From NCBI RefSeq assembly GCF_003287405.1, contig NZ_PRLD01000005.1, positions 62,001-126,000 on the forward strand: DNA of 64,000 nt, written 5' to 3'. This DNA comes from Faecalibacterium prausnitzii (GTDB lineage Bacteria > Bacillota > Clostridia > Oscillospirales > Ruminococcaceae). Below the pieces are notes generated by a model. The model was given only the letters and a program-made list of their open reading frames with translations. It was not told the origin of the DNA and did not search any database. The position numbers and the translations under genes are program-made. Positions 63,451 through 64,000 of the stretch are shown one piece after another (position 1 is the stretch's first letter; each line of letters begins with the position of its first letter).

Positions 63451-63591
63451 CGGCCTCGCCCTCTCAGGCGCTTACGCGCCAGCTCCCCCAAAGTGGGAGC
63501 CCTTGGCAGTCCACGCAAACTTCATCTTTTTGCCAAGGCCTCTCCCTTTGGGAGAGGTGTCACCGTAGGTGACGGAGAGGGCGAGCCCGCT
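63451..63591. repeat. Family A palindromic repeat, copy A4 (inverted relative to A1)
   Basis: Reverse orientation of A1: GCCAGCTCCCCCAAAGTGGGAG, GCAGTCCACGCAAACTTC, then CTCTCCCTTTGGGAGAGG and GTCACCGTAGGTGACGGAGA. The variable hairpin here is GGCGC-TTAC-GCGCC. It separates the PBP gene from murF. Confidence 0.85.
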
Positions 63592-63668
63592 TAAAAATAG
63601 CAAGAAATTCAGTTGATAACAATCGTATGGATTGAGAACTTTTATCAATATAGAGAGGGGATAGAACA

Positions 63669-64000
63669 ATGGAAAAGATTCATGCAAGCAAGCTTCTGGC
63701 AGGGCTGGTGCCTGCCGGAAAACTGACCAGTGACCCGGAGGTGGCACTGGTCACCACCGACAGCCGCGAGGTAAAACCCGGCTGCATTTTTGTGGCCTTC
63801 CCCGGCGAGCGGTTCGACGGACATGATTTCGCCGCCCGTGCGCTGGAGCAGGGCGCGGAGTATGTGGTGGTCAACCATCCCGTGCCCGGTGTGCCGGAAG
63901 AAAAGGCCATCCTTTGCCCGGACAGCTACCACGCCATGATGGTGATGGGCGCAAACTACCGCAGCCAGTACCACCCCAAAATGGTGGGTGTGACCGGCAG
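63669..64000 (+). CDS. murF: Mur ligase, probably MurF (3' end outside window)
   Basis: First 110 residues only. N-terminal domain with TTDSREVKPGCIFVAFPGER and FDGHDFAARALEQGAEYVVV, running into VGVTGS, the start of the ATP-binding GVTGSxGKT loop. Mur ligases E and F share this layout; the SYHAMMVMGANYRSQYHPKM stretch before the loop looks more like MurF. It adds D-Ala-D-Ala to the UDP-MurNAc-tripeptide. GAGAGGGG upstream. Confidence 0.7.
   Translation, partial: MEKIHASKLLAGLVPAGKLTSDPEVALVTTDSREVKPGCIFVAFPGERFDGHDFAARALEQGAEYVVVNHPVPGVPEEKAILCPDSYHAMMVMGANYRSQYHPKMVGVTG

Overview
This is a 64 kb window of a GC-rich, gut-anaerobe-type Firmicutes chromosome. It is most likely Faecalibacterium or a close relative in the Oscillospiraceae. 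That is an inference from gene content (pflBA, kdg/kdu uronate pathway, T-box-controlled cysS, CIRCE-controlled clpB, mraZ-led dcw cluster), from clear -35/-10 promoters with Shine-Dalgarno starts, and from the dispersed palindromic repeats. It was not checked by alignment. There is no rRNA, CRISPR array, prophage or intact insertion sequence. Three tRNA genes are present.

Layout: 1-2.2 kb, branched-chain amino acid ABC uptake genes (livH cut by the left edge, livJ). 2.5-5.6 kb, a MATE exporter and enolase. 5.6-6.7 kb, repeat-rich DNA holding two tiny hydrophobic peptide genes. 6.75-12.3 kb, a three-gene signalling unit: PAS-GGDEF-REC-HD-GYP protein, solute-binding lipoprotein, hybrid histidine kinase. 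12.7-17 kb, clpB behind CIRCE, then a CNNM/CorC-type protein. 17-21 kb, the kdgA-kdgK-kduI-kduD operon, which would carry uronate breakdown products to pyruvate and glyceraldehyde-3-phosphate. 21-25.7 kb, HAD phosphatase, PAP2 protein, GntR regulator, moaA, birA. 25.8-28.5 kb, an ECF sigma/anti-sigma/two membrane protein operon. 28.6-29.1 kb, tRNA-Thr, tRNA-Asp, tRNA-Trp. 29.2-32.7 kb, an Rrf2 (IscR-like) regulator, a rhodanese, a hypothetical gene and nifS-nifU. 32.8-34.5 kb, cysS with a T-box leader. 34.7-38 kb, pflA and pflB. 38-40 kb, an orphan RNA candidate, repeats and a flippase-like membrane protein. 40.3-44.8 kb, a small NRPS-like operon (two AMP ligases, free-standing carrier protein, free-standing condensation domain) diverging from a surface-glycan group (acyltransferase, coiled-coil protein, glycosyltransferase; 45.2-48.8 kb). 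49-53.9 kb, a TetR-controlled membrane protein, a lipoprotein, a DnaJ-domain protein, a DUF5685-like protein and a zinc-ribbon protein. 54-57.4 kb, a GH2 glycosidase and a flavoprotein. 57.6-64 kb, rsmD and the start of the dcw cluster (mraZ, rsmH, ftsL-like, PBP, murF cut by the right edge).

The most unusual signal is not protein coding. Two families of structured intergenic repeats occur through the window. In family B (six copies) each copy carries perfect hairpins whose arms are completely different from copy to copy, yet most have exactly 16-bp arms and a 4-nt TGCG/CGCA-type loop. The end stems also change by compensated base pairs. Two copies carry the same 117-bp insert at the same loop position. 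Family A (five copies) behaves similarly, with small interchangeable stems around a GCA loop. Other points for follow-up are the NRPS-like cluster, the ligand-sensing c-di-GMP module, the twin micro-peptides, a promoter-to-terminator RNA at 38.08-38.31 kb, and a GH2 enzyme whose usual acid/base residue is replaced.
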